Source: Deltaproteobacteria bacterium (GTDB lineage Bacteria; Desulfobacterota; Syntrophobacteria; Syntrophobacterales; Syntrophobacteraceae). Taken from it: a stretch of DNA of 36,106 bases. The notes beneath the pieces were generated by a model. That model had not been told where the DNA came from, made no database searches, and saw nothing but the letters and a program-made list of their open reading frames with translations. Positions 8,551 to 16,969 of the stretch are shown here, piece after piece. The stretch is from NCBI GenBank assembly GCA_021780695.1, contig JAJXYD010000016.1, positions 1 through 36,106 of the forward strand, read 5' to 3'. A program made the translations under genes and the position numbers. Within the stretch, counting starts at the first letter, position 1. Each line of letters begins with the position of its first letter.

Positions 8551-8764
8551 AATTGCCGGACAAGCGCCCTCGGGTAGTTTTAAGAAGCAGGGGAACTGAT
8601 CGCTGTAAATTTCCAAGCGGGCTCGCTGGTAGACCGGGATTTAAGGCGCCGTGGTTTCAACTGGGCAAAAGATAAAAACCGGAAGGCCGGGCTACATTGG
8701 GGGAAACGCAGTATTTTTAAAGCCTTGGGAAAGCAACTCGAGGCTCTAAGAGGTGTAGGCAATT
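8551..8764 (+). ncRNA. Structured RNA candidate, rod-like fold (6S-like shape, unassigned)
   Basis: This is the only gene-free stretch between pyrD and fabH, and it ends in a plus-strand terminator although both genes are on the minus strand. By eye it folds into a long rod. The closing helix is 8551-8557 with 8758-8764. A second 8-bp helix pairs 8568-8575 with 8736-8743. A large open bubble follows, then pairings 8610-8614/8702-8706, 8629-8632/8692-8695 and 8634-8637/8687-8690, with a terminal stem near 8653-8657/8676-8680. A closing stem, central bubble and long rod of about 214 nt are what 6S RNA looks like. I see no decisive conserved 6S sequence. A TAAAAT at 8544-8549 could be its -10. 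Confidence 0.4.
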
Positions 8765-8773
8765 AGTCTAAAT

Positions 8774-8814
8774 GCTGCCGGGCTCTCAAAAACAGGAACC
8801 CGGCAGCTTTTTTT
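8774..8814 (+). terminator. Rho-independent terminator (rightward)
   Basis: A perfect 9-bp stem, GCTGCCGGG (8774-8782) with CCCGGCAGC (8799-8807), followed by seven T on the plus strand. No T-run follows in the leftward direction. It therefore ends a rightward transcript, although the only annotated neighbours run leftward. Confidence 0.85.
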
Positions 8815-8823
8815 CCCATTGGC

Positions 8824-9822
8824 TCAGTCCATGTCCGCTTTGATCAGCGCGCAGGAATCCTCGGAAAAGGGGAAAACACAGCTCGTATCGAGGCTCCCGA
8901 TGAAGCTGTTTATATCTTCGATCGCCTCGACTGCGAGAAAACGGCTGATTCCCTCTATTATGTCGCTCATAACGGCGGGATTTGTAAAGTTGGCCGTTCC
9001 CACCTGGACAGCGCTTGCGCCGGCCAGCAAAAACTCGAGGGCGTCCGTTGCGCTGCCGATCCCCCCGATCCCTATTACCGGACACTTTACCGCCCGTGTC
9101 ACTTCGTAGACGCACCTTATGGCCACCGGTTTGACGGCCGGCCCGGAAAGCCCTCCCACCACGTTTGCCAGGCGCGGCCTTCTGGAAAAAACGTCCACGG
9201 CCATGGCGGCCAGGGTGTTTATGCACGATATTATGTCGCTTCCCCCCCCTTCGGCCGCTTTTGCAAGCTCGGAAATACTGGTTACGTTCGGGGTAAGTTT
9301 GGTGATTACCGGCAGCGTTGTAACCGTCCTTACAGCCCTAACGACCGCTTCGGTCATCTTCGGATCGGTGCCAAAGACCATGCCGCCCTCTTTTACGTTG
9401 GGGCAACTTACGTTTATCTCGATTGCGCAAACCCCCTCGGCGCCACTGAGGCGGGCGGCAAGCTCGCGGTATTCCTCCAGGGTGTTGCCGAAAATATTTA
9501 CTATTACCGGCACGCCCAGTTCCCGCAAAAAGGGCAGCTTTGCCTCTAAAAACTTTTCGACTCCGACGTTTTCAAGGCCGATGGCATTCATCATGCCCCC
9601 CGCTGTCTCTACGATCCTCGGAGGCGGGTTGCCCGCGCGGGGTTTTAACGATATCCCCTTTACAACGACCGCTCCAAGGGCCCGCAAATCGAGAAAACTC
9701 GAGTATTCCTTGCCGTAGCCGAAGGTCCCCGATGCGCTCATGACCGGGTTTTTAAGGCGAAGCGGCCCTAGTTGAACGGCCAGGTTGGGGGCGCCGTTTG
9801 CTGTGCCAGGATTTTTTCCCAT
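8824..9822 (-). CDS. pyrD: Dihydroorotate dehydrogenase, class 1B catalytic subunit
   Basis: PyrD oxidises dihydroorotate to orotate in pyrimidine synthesis; class 1B enzymes pass electrons through PyrK to NAD+. The 332-residue protein has the FMN barrel: PVMSASGTFGYGKEY near residue 31, the catalytic Cys in INVSCPNVKEGG near residue 140, CINTLAAMAVD, and IGIGGIGSATDALEFL near the C-terminus. A Cys in place of the Ser of class 2 enzymes fits class 1. The start overlaps the end of pyrK by 55 bases, showing a tightly joined operon. The first ten residues (MGKNPGTANG) precede the conserved core, so a slightly later start is possible. Confidence 0.94.
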   Translation of the reverse strand: MGKNPGTANGAPNLAVQLGPLRLKNPVMSASGTFGYGKEYSSFLDLRALGAVVVKGISLKPRAGNPPPRIVETAGGMMNAIGLENVGVEKFLEAKLPFLRELGVPVIVNIFGNTLEEYRELAARLSGAEGVCAIEINVSCPNVKEGGMVFGTDPKMTEAVVRAVRTVTTLPVITKLTPNVTSISELAKAAEGGGSDIISCINTLAAMAVDVFSRRPRLANVVGGLSGPAVKPVAIRCVYEVTRAVKCPVIGIGGIGSATDALEFLLAGASAVQVGTANFTNPAVMSDIIEGISRFLAVEAIEDINSFIGSLDTSCVFPFSEDSCALIKADMD

Positions 9823-10637
9823 TTAATAGATCCCGCCGAAAAGATCGGACCGTCTTCGCACACATGCACGAATCGCTCTTCGCCAGCCTCTTTGGGGGTT
9901 GCGGCCGCAAGGGCGCACCCCAGGCACGCGCCTATCCCGCATGCCATAAGAGACTCGAGGGAAAGCTGGGCCGGCATGTCGTTTGCCAGCGCCCATTTTG
10001 CGACGTTATACTGCATTGCGAGCGGTCCGCAGGAATAGATTTGGAGGGGCCGGAAGGCGCCCTCGGCCAAAACGTCTTCAAACATCCGGGTTATGCGGCC
10101 TTGATAGCCAAAGCTGCCGTCATCGGTTGCAAAATGGCTCCGAAGGCCCGCGATTGTAACCTCTTCTTCGGGCAAAAGCTCCACGGCGCTGCGCGCGCCG
10201 TAAAAAAGATGGAGCTCTCCGGAACCCTTTTGCCCGCGACCGCCAACAACCTGCGCGATAAGTTCCAGAAGGGGCGCAATGCCGATGCCTCCCGCGATAA
10301 AGGCCAGGGGCGCGCTCTTATCGGCTGGAAGCGTGAAACCGTTTCCAAGAGGTCCGACAAGGCTCAAGGTCGAATCGGCTGGAAGCCTTGACAGCAGCAG
10401 GGTGCCTCGGCCAACCACGCGGAAAAGTATTTCCAACTCCCCCTTCAAAGCGTATATACGGCTAAAGGAAAAAGGACGGCGCAAAAGCGGGTCGGTTCCT
10501 TCGCGCACCCGAAGCATCACGAATTGGCCGGGACGGGCTGCCCGCGCTATTTTGGGACAGTGGAGCCTCAGTCTGTATATCTGCCCCAAGACCCTCTCCA
10601 GGGAGACTATGCGCCCCTCTTCGATGATTTTTTCCAA
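9768..10637 (-). CDS. pyrK: Dihydroorotate dehydrogenase electron-transfer subunit PyrK
   Basis: PyrK carries FAD and a [2Fe-2S] cluster and hands electrons from PyrD to NAD+. The 289 residues show the ferredoxin-reductase-like FAD motif RRPFSFSRI near residue 55, GGIGIAPLLEL near 117 for the NAD domain, YSCGPLAM near 205, and the cluster ligands CGIGACLGCA plus a distant C in HVCEDGPIF (C-x4-C-x2-C-xn-C). It lies 20 bases after pgeF and overlaps pyrD. The three form one leftward unit joining nucleoside breakdown with pyrimidine synthesis. Confidence 0.94.
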   Translation of the reverse strand: MEKIIEEGRIVSLERVLGQIYRLRLHCPKIARAARPGQFVMLRVREGTDPLLRRPFSFSRIYALKGELEILFRVVGRGTLLLSRLPADSTLSLVGPLGNGFTLPADKSAPLAFIAGGIGIAPLLELIAQVVGGRGQKGSGELHLFYGARSAVELLPEEEVTIAGLRSHFATDDGSFGYQGRITRMFEDVLAEGAFRPLQIYSCGPLAMQYNVAKWALANDMPAQLSLESLMACGIGACLGCALAAATPKEAGEERFVHVCEDGPIFSAGSIKWEKILAQQTAPPTWPFN

Positions 10638-10657
10638 AAACCCCTCCGAAAAACCCT

Positions 10658-11443
10658 CTAAGGCTGATTCCAGCCTATTACCGATGCCATACGCCCGGTT
10701 TTGCCCTCGCCCCGGTAGGAAAAAAATTCCGATTTTTCACACACGGTGCATCTTGCCGCACACTCTATATTTTGCTCTCCGATACCGGCCGCGGCGAGCT
10801 GGGCTCGTGTTAGAGCCCAAAAGTCAAAGTGAACCGGCCCGGATCTGAACGGCCAGAACTCTTCGGGAATCTCCCGCTTAAAGTTTACGAATTCAGCGCA
10901 GCAGGGTCCAAGCGAGGGGGACACGGCCGCCAGGGTCCTTGCCGGATTTAACCCCAACCGCTCAAGGGAGCGCACGGTTTTGCCGACGATATTGCCGATG
11001 CTTCCCCTCCAGCCGCTGTGTATATTGGCGATTATGCGGCTGTCGGGATCAACTAGCAGAATCGACTGGCAATCGGCTGTCTTGATAAGAAGGCCAACGG
11101 ATGAAAGCTTTGTGGCAAGAGCATCCGCGGGTGGGCCCACAAGAATCGGAAAGCGCGCCTTTAGTTTTTCCAGCGCCTTTTCATCGATAAAATTCAGTTC
11201 ATCCCCGTGAACCTGGACGCTGGAAACAAGCCGCTTTACTGCGGCGCACGACTTTATGCGGCTGAGGTTTTCCCGTACGGCTTCCTCCAAATCCCCGCTG
11301 TCCCAGGCGGCGTTAAGGCTGTCGAAGGGAGGAGCGCTCACCCCGCCGCGTCTTGTAAAGACTGCGTGAAAGAGCCCCGGCACCCGGGATAAATTTCTAA
11401 AGATAAGCCTTGGCGGGCTCGCGCTGGAAATATCCGGCCCCAT
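10658..11443 (-). CDS. pgeF: PgeF/YfiH-family purine nucleoside phosphorylase (multicopper oxidase fold)
   Basis: This family was once called polyphenol oxidase. Members cleave adenosine and other purine nucleosides by phosphorolysis and deaminate adenosine, and E. coli PgeF corrects peptidoglycan precursors. The active-site residues are visible: VQVHGDE, KTADCQSILLVD and IHSGWRGSIG, with SLGPCCAEF after them. I start at ATG 11443, giving 261 residues. The frame stays open far upstream, but that part lies antisense to slyD and shows no family similarity. It leads the pgeF-pyrK-pyrD operon and is divergent from slyD. Confidence 0.88.
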   Translation of the reverse strand: MGPDISSASPPRLIFRNLSRVPGLFHAVFTRRGGVSAPPFDSLNAAWDSGDLEEAVRENLSRIKSCAAVKRLVSSVQVHGDELNFIDEKALEKLKARFPILVGPPADALATKLSSVGLLIKTADCQSILLVDPDSRIIANIHSGWRGSIGNIVGKTVRSLERLGLNPARTLAAVSPSLGPCCAEFVNFKREIPEEFWPFRSGPVHFDFWALTRAQLAAAGIGEQNIECAARCTVCEKSEFFSYRGEGKTGRMASVIGWNQP

Positions 11444-11581
11444 GTAATCCCGATCGTCGCATGTTTTAATGTCCCCGTAACTTTTAATCAGAATCGGCCG
11501 CGCAGTAAACAGAAAATATCCCCTTTTTGGAAATCGGCTGTTACAATACAAACGGTTTGAAAATAACGGAGCGGGGAGACT

Positions 11582-12064
11582 ATGGAAGAGCTGGTAAAGG
11601 AATGTTCCAGGGTTACAATTGAGTTCGGGATGAAAGTTACCCCCGGAAACGGCGGGGATCCCATTTCGCAGTCCAATAGCTGTAGTTTCGTAATGGGAGT
11701 CGAGGTGCAGTATCCCTCCGTTGAAACCGCGCTTTTGAATAAAAAGGCCGGTGACCGCGTGATGGTCTGCGTTCCGCCCGAGGAGATTTTCGGTGTCCAT
11801 AACCCCGATCTCATCCGGGAGCTGCCAAGGTCGGATTATAAGCAGAATCGGCTGAAGGCCGGCAAAATGTACCGCGAGGTAAAGCGCGGCTGCCTTGTGG
11901 AGTTCCTGGTAAAGGAGCTTCGCGAAGAGACCATACTGGTCGACTTTAACGACCCAAGGGTTGGGACCTGGGCCGAGTTCGATATCCTCATAAAAGAGGT
12001 GCGCCCGGCGACAAAAGAGGAAATGCTCCCGGAGTGCGCAAAGATGCCCTCCTTTCTTCAATGA
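11582..12064 (+). CDS. SlyD-like FKBP-type peptidyl-prolyl isomerase
   Basis: A 160-residue cytoplasmic foldase candidate. It begins with a short FKBP beta segment (SRVTIEFGMKVT). EVQYPSVETALLNKKAGDRVMVCVPPEEIFG matches the SlyD core that leads into the insert-in-flap domain, and HNPDLIRELPRS matches the YDPELVxEVPR element of SlyD. The His-rich metal-binding tail of E. coli SlyD is absent. GGGGAG lies five bases before the ATG, and TACAAT about 36 bases upstream is a possible -10. It is divergent from pgeF. Its stop codon lies directly before the integrase relic at the element's left junction. Confidence 0.85.
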   Translation: MEELVKECSRVTIEFGMKVTPGNGGDPISQSNSCSFVMGVEVQYPSVETALLNKKAGDRVMVCVPPEEIFGVHNPDLIRELPRSDYKQNRLKAGKMYREVKRGCLVEFLVKELREETILVDFNDPRVGTWAEFDILIKEVRPATKEEMLPECAKMPSFLQ

Positions 12065-12067
12065 GCT

Positions 12068-12142
12068 GACTTAAAGCTTGCGGCCCCCCGCCGGGAAGAG
12101 TATCTTAAGACCGCTTTGGGCCCCAAAGCAATGGGCGGCTAG
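12068..12142 (+). pseudogene. Relic of a tyrosine integrase C-terminus at the left junction
   Basis: Twenty-four codons reading DLKLAAPRREEYLKTALG and then PKAMGG end at TAG 12140-12142. The resident integrase ends DLRLAAARQEEYLKTAVG and then TKMG..., so the two match over the first 18 codons with five differences. The DNA has a 22-base perfect match (12094-12115 with 31553-31574). The relic lacks about 19 codons between its GPKAMG and the stop compared with the resident gene. Its stop TAG lies in the tRNA half, exactly as in the resident gene. It begins right after the slyD stop. No other part of an integrase is present, so it is a scar and not a gene. Confidence 0.8.
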
Positions 12143-12175
12143 CTCAGTGGATAGAGCGTTGGTCTCCGGAACCAA
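12133..12175 (+). pseudogene. 5' part of tRNA-Arg(CCG), orphaned at the left junction
   Basis: Forty-three bases matching positions 1-43 of the complete tRNA at 31649-31720, with one difference (G at 12138 for A at 31654). They cover the acceptor 5' strand, D arm and anticodon arm including CTCCGGA. The sequence then diverges into element DNA. The G would still pair as G-U with the host's 3' strand, so this half probably belonged to a working gene before the present insertion. Confidence 0.9.
12139..12175 (+). repeat. Left attachment-site repeat
   Basis: A 37-base sequence identical to 31655-31691. It covers tRNA positions 7-43, including the anticodon stem-loop, where tyrosine recombinases often cross over. 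The exact exchange point inside it cannot be seen. Confidence 0.9.
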
Positions 12176-12204
12176 TTTAAGGCACACCCTGTAAAACCAA
12201 TCAC

Positions 12205-12246
12205 AGGGCCGAAATCCTCACCACAACAGGATTTTCGGCCCTTTTT
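12205..12246 (+). terminator. Intrinsic terminator inside the left end
   Basis: AGGGCCGAAATCCT (12205-12218) pairs with AGGATTTTCGGCCCT, forming a 14-bp stem with one bulged base, followed by five T on the plus strand. It lies just after the tRNA half and would stop slyD or tRNA-half transcription from running into the element. Confidence 0.8.
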
Positions 12247-12290
12247 AGGTTGGATTAGGTTAGGAAATTTCATTTAGCTTTGATTGGTTT

Positions 12291-12309
12291 GGGCACACCA
12301 ATGGGCACA
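12291..12309 (+). repeat. GGGCACA-N5-GGGCACA pair, left end
   Basis: Two GGGCACA heptamers separated by five bases. The same arrangement recurs at 25612-25630 and 31577-31595. It may be an integrase arm-type site or a relic of the integrase 3' end, whose coding sequence contains the right copy. Confidence 0.5.
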
Positions 12310-12414
12310 ATCGGTCACACAAAATCAACTTGGAATGCGGCCTCTTTTCGGCTAGATTGTTCTCGCAATCCCACTGCTCCTGGCAAAGACTTCTTCCCGC
12401 GTCTGGAGACCAAA

Positions 12415-12639
12415 ATGAGCAAAATACAAAACTTCCGTTTAACTTCCAGCGGCAAGGACGCACTTACACTTTTCTTCATAGCGTTTTGGGGCCTCCTGGA
12501 AGTTGTAAAGATAGGCCTCGCCGCTGAACAGGCTGTCAATTGGTGGAGCGCTGTGCTTTTTCGAATCGCCTTCTTTGCGGTAGGATACTGGACCATTCTC
12601 TCTTTAACTCACTTTGCCGGTAAAATGGATCATCGGTAA
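12415..12639 (+). CDS. Small two-helix membrane protein (holin-like size)
   Basis: A 74-residue frame starting at ATG 12415 with GGAG seven bases before it. Two hydrophobic stretches are clear: about residues 15-35 (LTLFFIAFWGLLEVVKIGLA) and about 45-66 (AVLFRIAFFAVGYWTILSL). The ends are polar, so it is a two-pass membrane protein. Size and topology match class II holins, and it is convergent with the ejection-protein operon that carries a transglycosylase, but I see no family motif. The longer open frame from 12280 was rejected because its first 45 codons come from repeat-like end sequence. A host membrane-protein function or a superinfection-exclusion role is equally open. Confidence 0.5.
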   Translation: MSKIQNFRLTSSGKDALTLFFIAFWGLLEVVKIGLAAEQAVNWWSAVLFRIAFFAVGYWTILSLTHFAGKMDHR

Positions 12640-12652
12640 TTTCTAATGCCGC

Positions 12653-15600
12653 TCACTTCACCACCTGCCAAAGATCATGCTTTTCCTGAGCGCTAAGGCT
12701 GTGCGCCGACTTAATCTTTTTGAGCACAATACCCCGAACGCTCTGTCTCTCCTCATCGTTCAAAACCTCCCGGTATGCCCTGACTGCCTGCTCGACAGGC
12801 AACCCCTTAATCCTCACCTGCAAATCGGTGAACTTAAGATTTTTCCTCAAATGGTTCGCTTCCTGATCGGTAAGCCTGCCTTCCTTCACCGCTTCATCGA
12901 CTTCGGCCCAACTTGCTTCCCCCTCCCGTATGTGTTCTCGTAGCTCCTGTTCGGTTCGCCTCTGCGACCTTGTCTCCTCGGTAGGCCCGGTAAGATGCGG
13001 CTGATCTTCTTGAATACGCCTTACTCCCCATTCCCAATTTGGGACCTCTCTTACGCTGGCCGTCCGGAGCCCGACTCCCTTCGTCAGCGCATCAAATCCA
13101 TCGAGCTGACCGGTTACATATCCTAGGATATTCTGAGCGAAAATCGGCATTTTTGAAAGCGTTTGGTTTATAGCGAAAGACGGTATCTGCCCCCACTCAA
13201 TCGGCCCGCTAGACTTGGCGGGTTTGGTTAGCTTCCCTTTAAGCCTTCCGTCCGCCGTAAGGCCGGTAAGTTCTTGCCACGAGGTAAAGGGGTCTTGTTT
13301 CCAGTCAGTACCCTCTAATGCCTCCACGAGGATATTGGCTATCGGAGAAGCCTTGTGATCGATGGTATTGGCCGGATGCAGAATCCAACTCAACCCATCG
13401 GCGAACTGCCCGAAAATCCCGAAATAGCGCCTTTTGCCCGGCTCGGCTCCAAGTGCCTCAGCCAGAGGCGTGATATCTACGTCCAACCATCTAAGCTTCC
13501 CGGCCTTCCACGCCTCCTTGTAACGTTCGAGAAAACTCTTGTCATCAAAAGCGCTCATTAATAAATTGGCCGCGATTGTCGCCGTCATTCCCCTGGCGAG
13601 TACGGACGCCCACATACGCCGGTAGAGTTTACCTTTATCTCGTGTCCCGAATCCCTTCGCAAACTGGTTAAAATTACTCTCCATCCAATCTGGAGCAAGC
13701 GCCCCAAGCCGGAAGATATGTTGCACCGTCGGGTCGCGCTCCATCCGCGCTAGATTGAGCCCCCCGAAGGCATCGTTAACGTATTCGCTGATCATTTTTG
13801 CCCGATATTGATCTGTCCACTGCGGAAAGGCCATAAGCGAATTCATATACTCGAGAATTGCAGCTTGAGCCTTTAGCCCTGCGCCGAATTTTCCAAACAA
13901 AAACCTTGTCTGGCGCTCCATCAAGTCAGCAAACGCGGCCCTGGCCTTCGTTCCGCCTGGCAGCCCTTCAATAGCCCGTGCAATCCGGCCCGATTCATCA
14001 CTCCACACCTTTTCTTCCCATTCCTGTTGCCTGCCAAGCGTCAACCCTCCGTTTCTGATAAGCTCTTCCAGAATCGGGTGATTGTTCTGAATCGCCTGAA
14101 GGCCGGTTTTGTACGCCCGGAAAGGATTGAGCGTTGAATCCGAAATCCCGTGCGTACCCAAAAGATATTGCCGCATGAACGATTGGTAATGAAAGAGACT
14201 CGTAGTCAGTAAAATTGATTTGGCTTGCGCATTAAAGCGCGTGACTGCATCTATGCCCGGTTTCCCCTTTAAAGCCGATGTCCCAAGAATTTTATTGAAA
14301 GACTTGGCTATATCGGTCGGCGAATATATCTCTTGGCGCTGGAGCATCGTTCCGTCGGGCAATACGATAATACCCCTTTTAAAGAGTGGGCTAAACTGGT
14401 GGCCTTTCACCTGTTCTTTTTCCGTGATGTGAAGAGTCTGTTCAACCAACTTTTCAATAATCTGCTTGGTGGCAGTATCTGCGTCTCCCCCCTTCCGTGC
14501 CGACTGCTCTATTTTCCCTACATAAACATCGGCTTCGCCTGCTGTCATCCCGCGCGCAGTGAGTGCATCCATTACAATCTGCTTCATGCGTTTAACGGGG
14601 GCTGATTCGGCGGTGGCTCCAGTAATGCTTTCATTATTTATAGTTGTGCTTTCCTTCACTGTCCGCGTAAGGTTGCGCACTGTCTCGATGATTGGTTCGG
14701 CTTCAATCTTGCCCAAAAATCGATATACCTTAAAATTCGGATGTTCCACCCGAGAATACCCCTCGGCCTTATTATTTATGATTATTGGTCTTCCGAGCGC
14801 GTCCGCCATGTTTGCGAGGCGTTTCAGGATTTCCTTATCCTCAATGGTTTTAGCAATTTCGTCTTTCAGGATTCGTAGGTTGTTTGTGGCTCCTTCCACT
14901 AAAAGCTTGTATCCGTGGGCTTCCCCCTCTATTACTGTGGCAAAAACGCGCTGTTTTGCGTGGCCTGTCGTCGTTCCAAATTTCCTATATTGCTCTGTCG
15001 CTGGTCTTTCCTCCTTGGGTTTCCACACCCTCGCTGCGTAGTTATCAAGCACATTTTTGATTACACCTGCATCAAGCGCCCGAATTCCGGTTTTATCGTA
15101 AGAATCTCTTATCTGTCGTGCGATTGCCTGAAAGCGTGGGTCTGTCTGGAGTTCTACCGCCTTTCTCACAATCGCTTGCTGTTCTTTGGTTAGCTGGCTA
15201 AAATATTTTGCGACGTGCGCGGGCTCTCTCTGGAGATCAAACGATACCTGAAGGGCCTTATCTATCTCTTTACTCTGAGGTCCATAACGTTTTTCCCCCG
15301 CCATTGCCATAATCTCTTGTTGAAGTTTTCCCGCTTCCACCGCGTTCATGTGGAGCGCATAGTCTTTATTGCCGATCCAGGCCGATTTGACCCGTTCAAG
15401 CTCTTCTGTTGAACTAGATGGTTTGCTGCTCGGTAAAAGAATCCCTCCCTGCTGATTCATGAGGGGTTTGAGCCATACGTTTTGCCCATCGGGATGGTTG
15501 AGAATAACAGGTAGCGAATCCTTTAAATCCCTAAACCCCTCGCCAAAGGTTTTGCTCCCGTCATTCCCCGGTGTGGCCCCAAGAAACGCTCCTGACGCTG

Positions 15601-16969
15601 CCGATTGAGCTACCTGCCCCAAATTCCCGCCCCTTGCCGCCGTCTCACCCCCGAAGGCCGCCGCCGTGAGTGCGGTTTTTGTAGGAAGTTTAAAATCCTC
15701 CGTTGCCCCCAAAGCCCTTCCCATCGCGTAACGGCTCACTATCTCTTGAACCATACCTTTTATGCCGCCCTGTTCAAGCCCCTTCACAGCCGCGTAAGGA
15801 ATTCCCATTGCAAAAGCTACCGAACCGGGGACAAAGCCGCCAATGCCCTCACCGACAACCTTTTCGACCAGGCTTGGATTTTTCACTAAACTCTGATAGT
15901 GCTCCGCGTTTGCAGTTAGCTCGTGGATTGCCTCAGTCATGAGGTTGGGCGCTTCGTTATCGTGGAGCTGGCCGTTCTCATCGATATAGGTTAACCCCAT
16001 CCCGGTTTTCGTAGCCGCGTAATTAACCGCGTCATTGAAGGTTTTCCAAAAATCTGCCGTCCCTCCCTCAAACGCCGCCGCCGCCTGGTATCCTAAGTTT
16101 TTGTATCCCTGGAAATAATCGATATCCTGCGCCTGTACCTGCCTAACCCCTTGCGGAAGTTTTGCAATGCCTCCAGTTGCCCCATGTTCAGATATGGGCT
16201 CGGCTGGAAAGGACGATCCAGTGGCGTCCTGGGGGCCTTCTCCAATTGATTCGGGTAACGGCTCAATTTGGTCATCCGTAATCGGATAGTGCCCTTGGCT
16301 GTGCTGGACCGGGAAGGGCTGACCGATTGCCAAATTAAACGTGTTCGTGGCGGCGTCATATAAAACGCTCGGTCCCACCTCTTGCGTTTCCGGTTTTAGT
16401 GATTTTGCTGCGTGAAGTTCGTCGGCATAAGCGCTGGTGGGTGATAAAAGATTGGCGACTCCATCCGCAACCCTCGAAATTACCGAAGGTGAACCCGTAG
16501 AATTATATGCCTGCTCAAACCTCCCAACGTAAGCGGGCACATTGTAGGCCACTCCCGCTGAATTAACCCCATACCGTCCAACCCAGTCAGGATGGCCAGA
16601 ATTCCATAAGGAGGCTATTTCCTTTGGGGAATACCCTTGGTTAACGAAAGTCCAGATTCGGTCTTTGGCTACTGCGTCTTGATATTGAGGCGTCATTGGT
16701 AATGGCCCTGTCCCCAATCCATTTTTTTTGGCATAGGCGCTGGACCAAGCGTCCCAAGTGCCGGTAAATTGGTATGCTCCCCTTCCGCCGTCGGGGGATA
16801 CAGCATTATAATTGCCGCCGCTCTCTATCTGTTTAATCGCCTGTGCAATCCTGTCTATACCTGCCGGATTCCCTTGCAGGTTCCTGGAATCTGCCGTAGG
16901 GCTCGATTGCGTTGCATCGTAATTGGAGTCTTGGAAAGGAACCACTTCTGAGGGGTCTATCGGAATCAT
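12653..16969 (-). CDS. Giant ejection-type virion protein with N-terminal lytic transglycosylase
   Basis: 1438 residues. About residues 35-160 form an SLT-like lysozyme domain: IDRIAQAIKQIESGGNYNAV holds the likely catalytic Glu, followed by GGRGAYQFTGTWDAW and IASLWNSGHPDWVGRYG. The long remainder is mostly helical and charged, with hydrophobic patches such as GIGGFVPGSVAFAMGIPYAA near residue 370. A transglycosylase fused to a very large protein next to a Gln-rich 589-aa protein is the layout of podovirus internal virion (DNA-ejection) proteins, where the enzyme opens the cell wall during genome entry. CAGGAGGG precedes the ATG, which overlaps the previous stop as ATGA. No portal or capsid gene accompanies it. 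Confidence 0.7.
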   Translation of the reverse strand: MIPIDPSEVVPFQDSNYDATQSSPTADSRNLQGNPAGIDRIAQAIKQIESGGNYNAVSPDGGRGAYQFTGTWDAWSSAYAKKNGLGTGPLPMTPQYQDAVAKDRIWTFVNQGYSPKEIASLWNSGHPDWVGRYGVNSAGVAYNVPAYVGRFEQAYNSTGSPSVISRVADGVANLLSPTSAYADELHAAKSLKPETQEVGPSVLYDAATNTFNLAIGQPFPVQHSQGHYPITDDQIEPLPESIGEGPQDATGSSFPAEPISEHGATGGIAKLPQGVRQVQAQDIDYFQGYKNLGYQAAAAFEGGTADFWKTFNDAVNYAATKTGMGLTYIDENGQLHDNEAPNLMTEAIHELTANAEHYQSLVKNPSLVEKVVGEGIGGFVPGSVAFAMGIPYAAVKGLEQGGIKGMVQEIVSRYAMGRALGATEDFKLPTKTALTAAAFGGETAARGGNLGQVAQSAASGAFLGATPGNDGSKTFGEGFRDLKDSLPVILNHPDGQNVWLKPLMNQQGGILLPSSKPSSSTEELERVKSAWIGNKDYALHMNAVEAGKLQQEIMAMAGEKRYGPQSKEIDKALQVSFDLQREPAHVAKYFSQLTKEQQAIVRKAVELQTDPRFQAIARQIRDSYDKTGIRALDAGVIKNVLDNYAARVWKPKEERPATEQYRKFGTTTGHAKQRVFATVIEGEAHGYKLLVEGATNNLRILKDEIAKTIEDKEILKRLANMADALGRPIIINNKAEGYSRVEHPNFKVYRFLGKIEAEPIIETVRNLTRTVKESTTINNESITGATAESAPVKRMKQIVMDALTARGMTAGEADVYVGKIEQSARKGGDADTATKQIIEKLVEQTLHITEKEQVKGHQFSPLFKRGIIVLPDGTMLQRQEIYSPTDIAKSFNKILGTSALKGKPGIDAVTRFNAQAKSILLTTSLFHYQSFMRQYLLGTHGISDSTLNPFRAYKTGLQAIQNNHPILEELIRNGGLTLGRQQEWEEKVWSDESGRIARAIEGLPGGTKARAAFADLMERQTRFLFGKFGAGLKAQAAILEYMNSLMAFPQWTDQYRAKMISEYVNDAFGGLNLARMERDPTVQHIFRLGALAPDWMESNFNQFAKGFGTRDKGKLYRRMWASVLARGMTATIAANLLMSAFDDKSFLERYKEAWKAGKLRWLDVDITPLAEALGAEPGKRRYFGIFGQFADGLSWILHPANTIDHKASPIANILVEALEGTDWKQDPFTSWQELTGLTADGRLKGKLTKPAKSSGPIEWGQIPSFAINQTLSKMPIFAQNILGYVTGQLDGFDALTKGVGLRTASVREVPNWEWGVRRIQEDQPHLTGPTEETRSQRRTEQELREHIREGEASWAEVDEAVKEGRLTDQEANHLRKNLKFTDLQVRIKGLPVEQAVRAYREVLNDEERQSVRGIVLKKIKSAHSLSAQEKHDLWQVVK

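Noticed and set aside
11444..12061. Open N-terminal extension of the pgeF frame (467 codons in all)
   Set aside because: It is antisense to slyD, has no PgeF similarity and pgeF has its normal length from ATG 11443.
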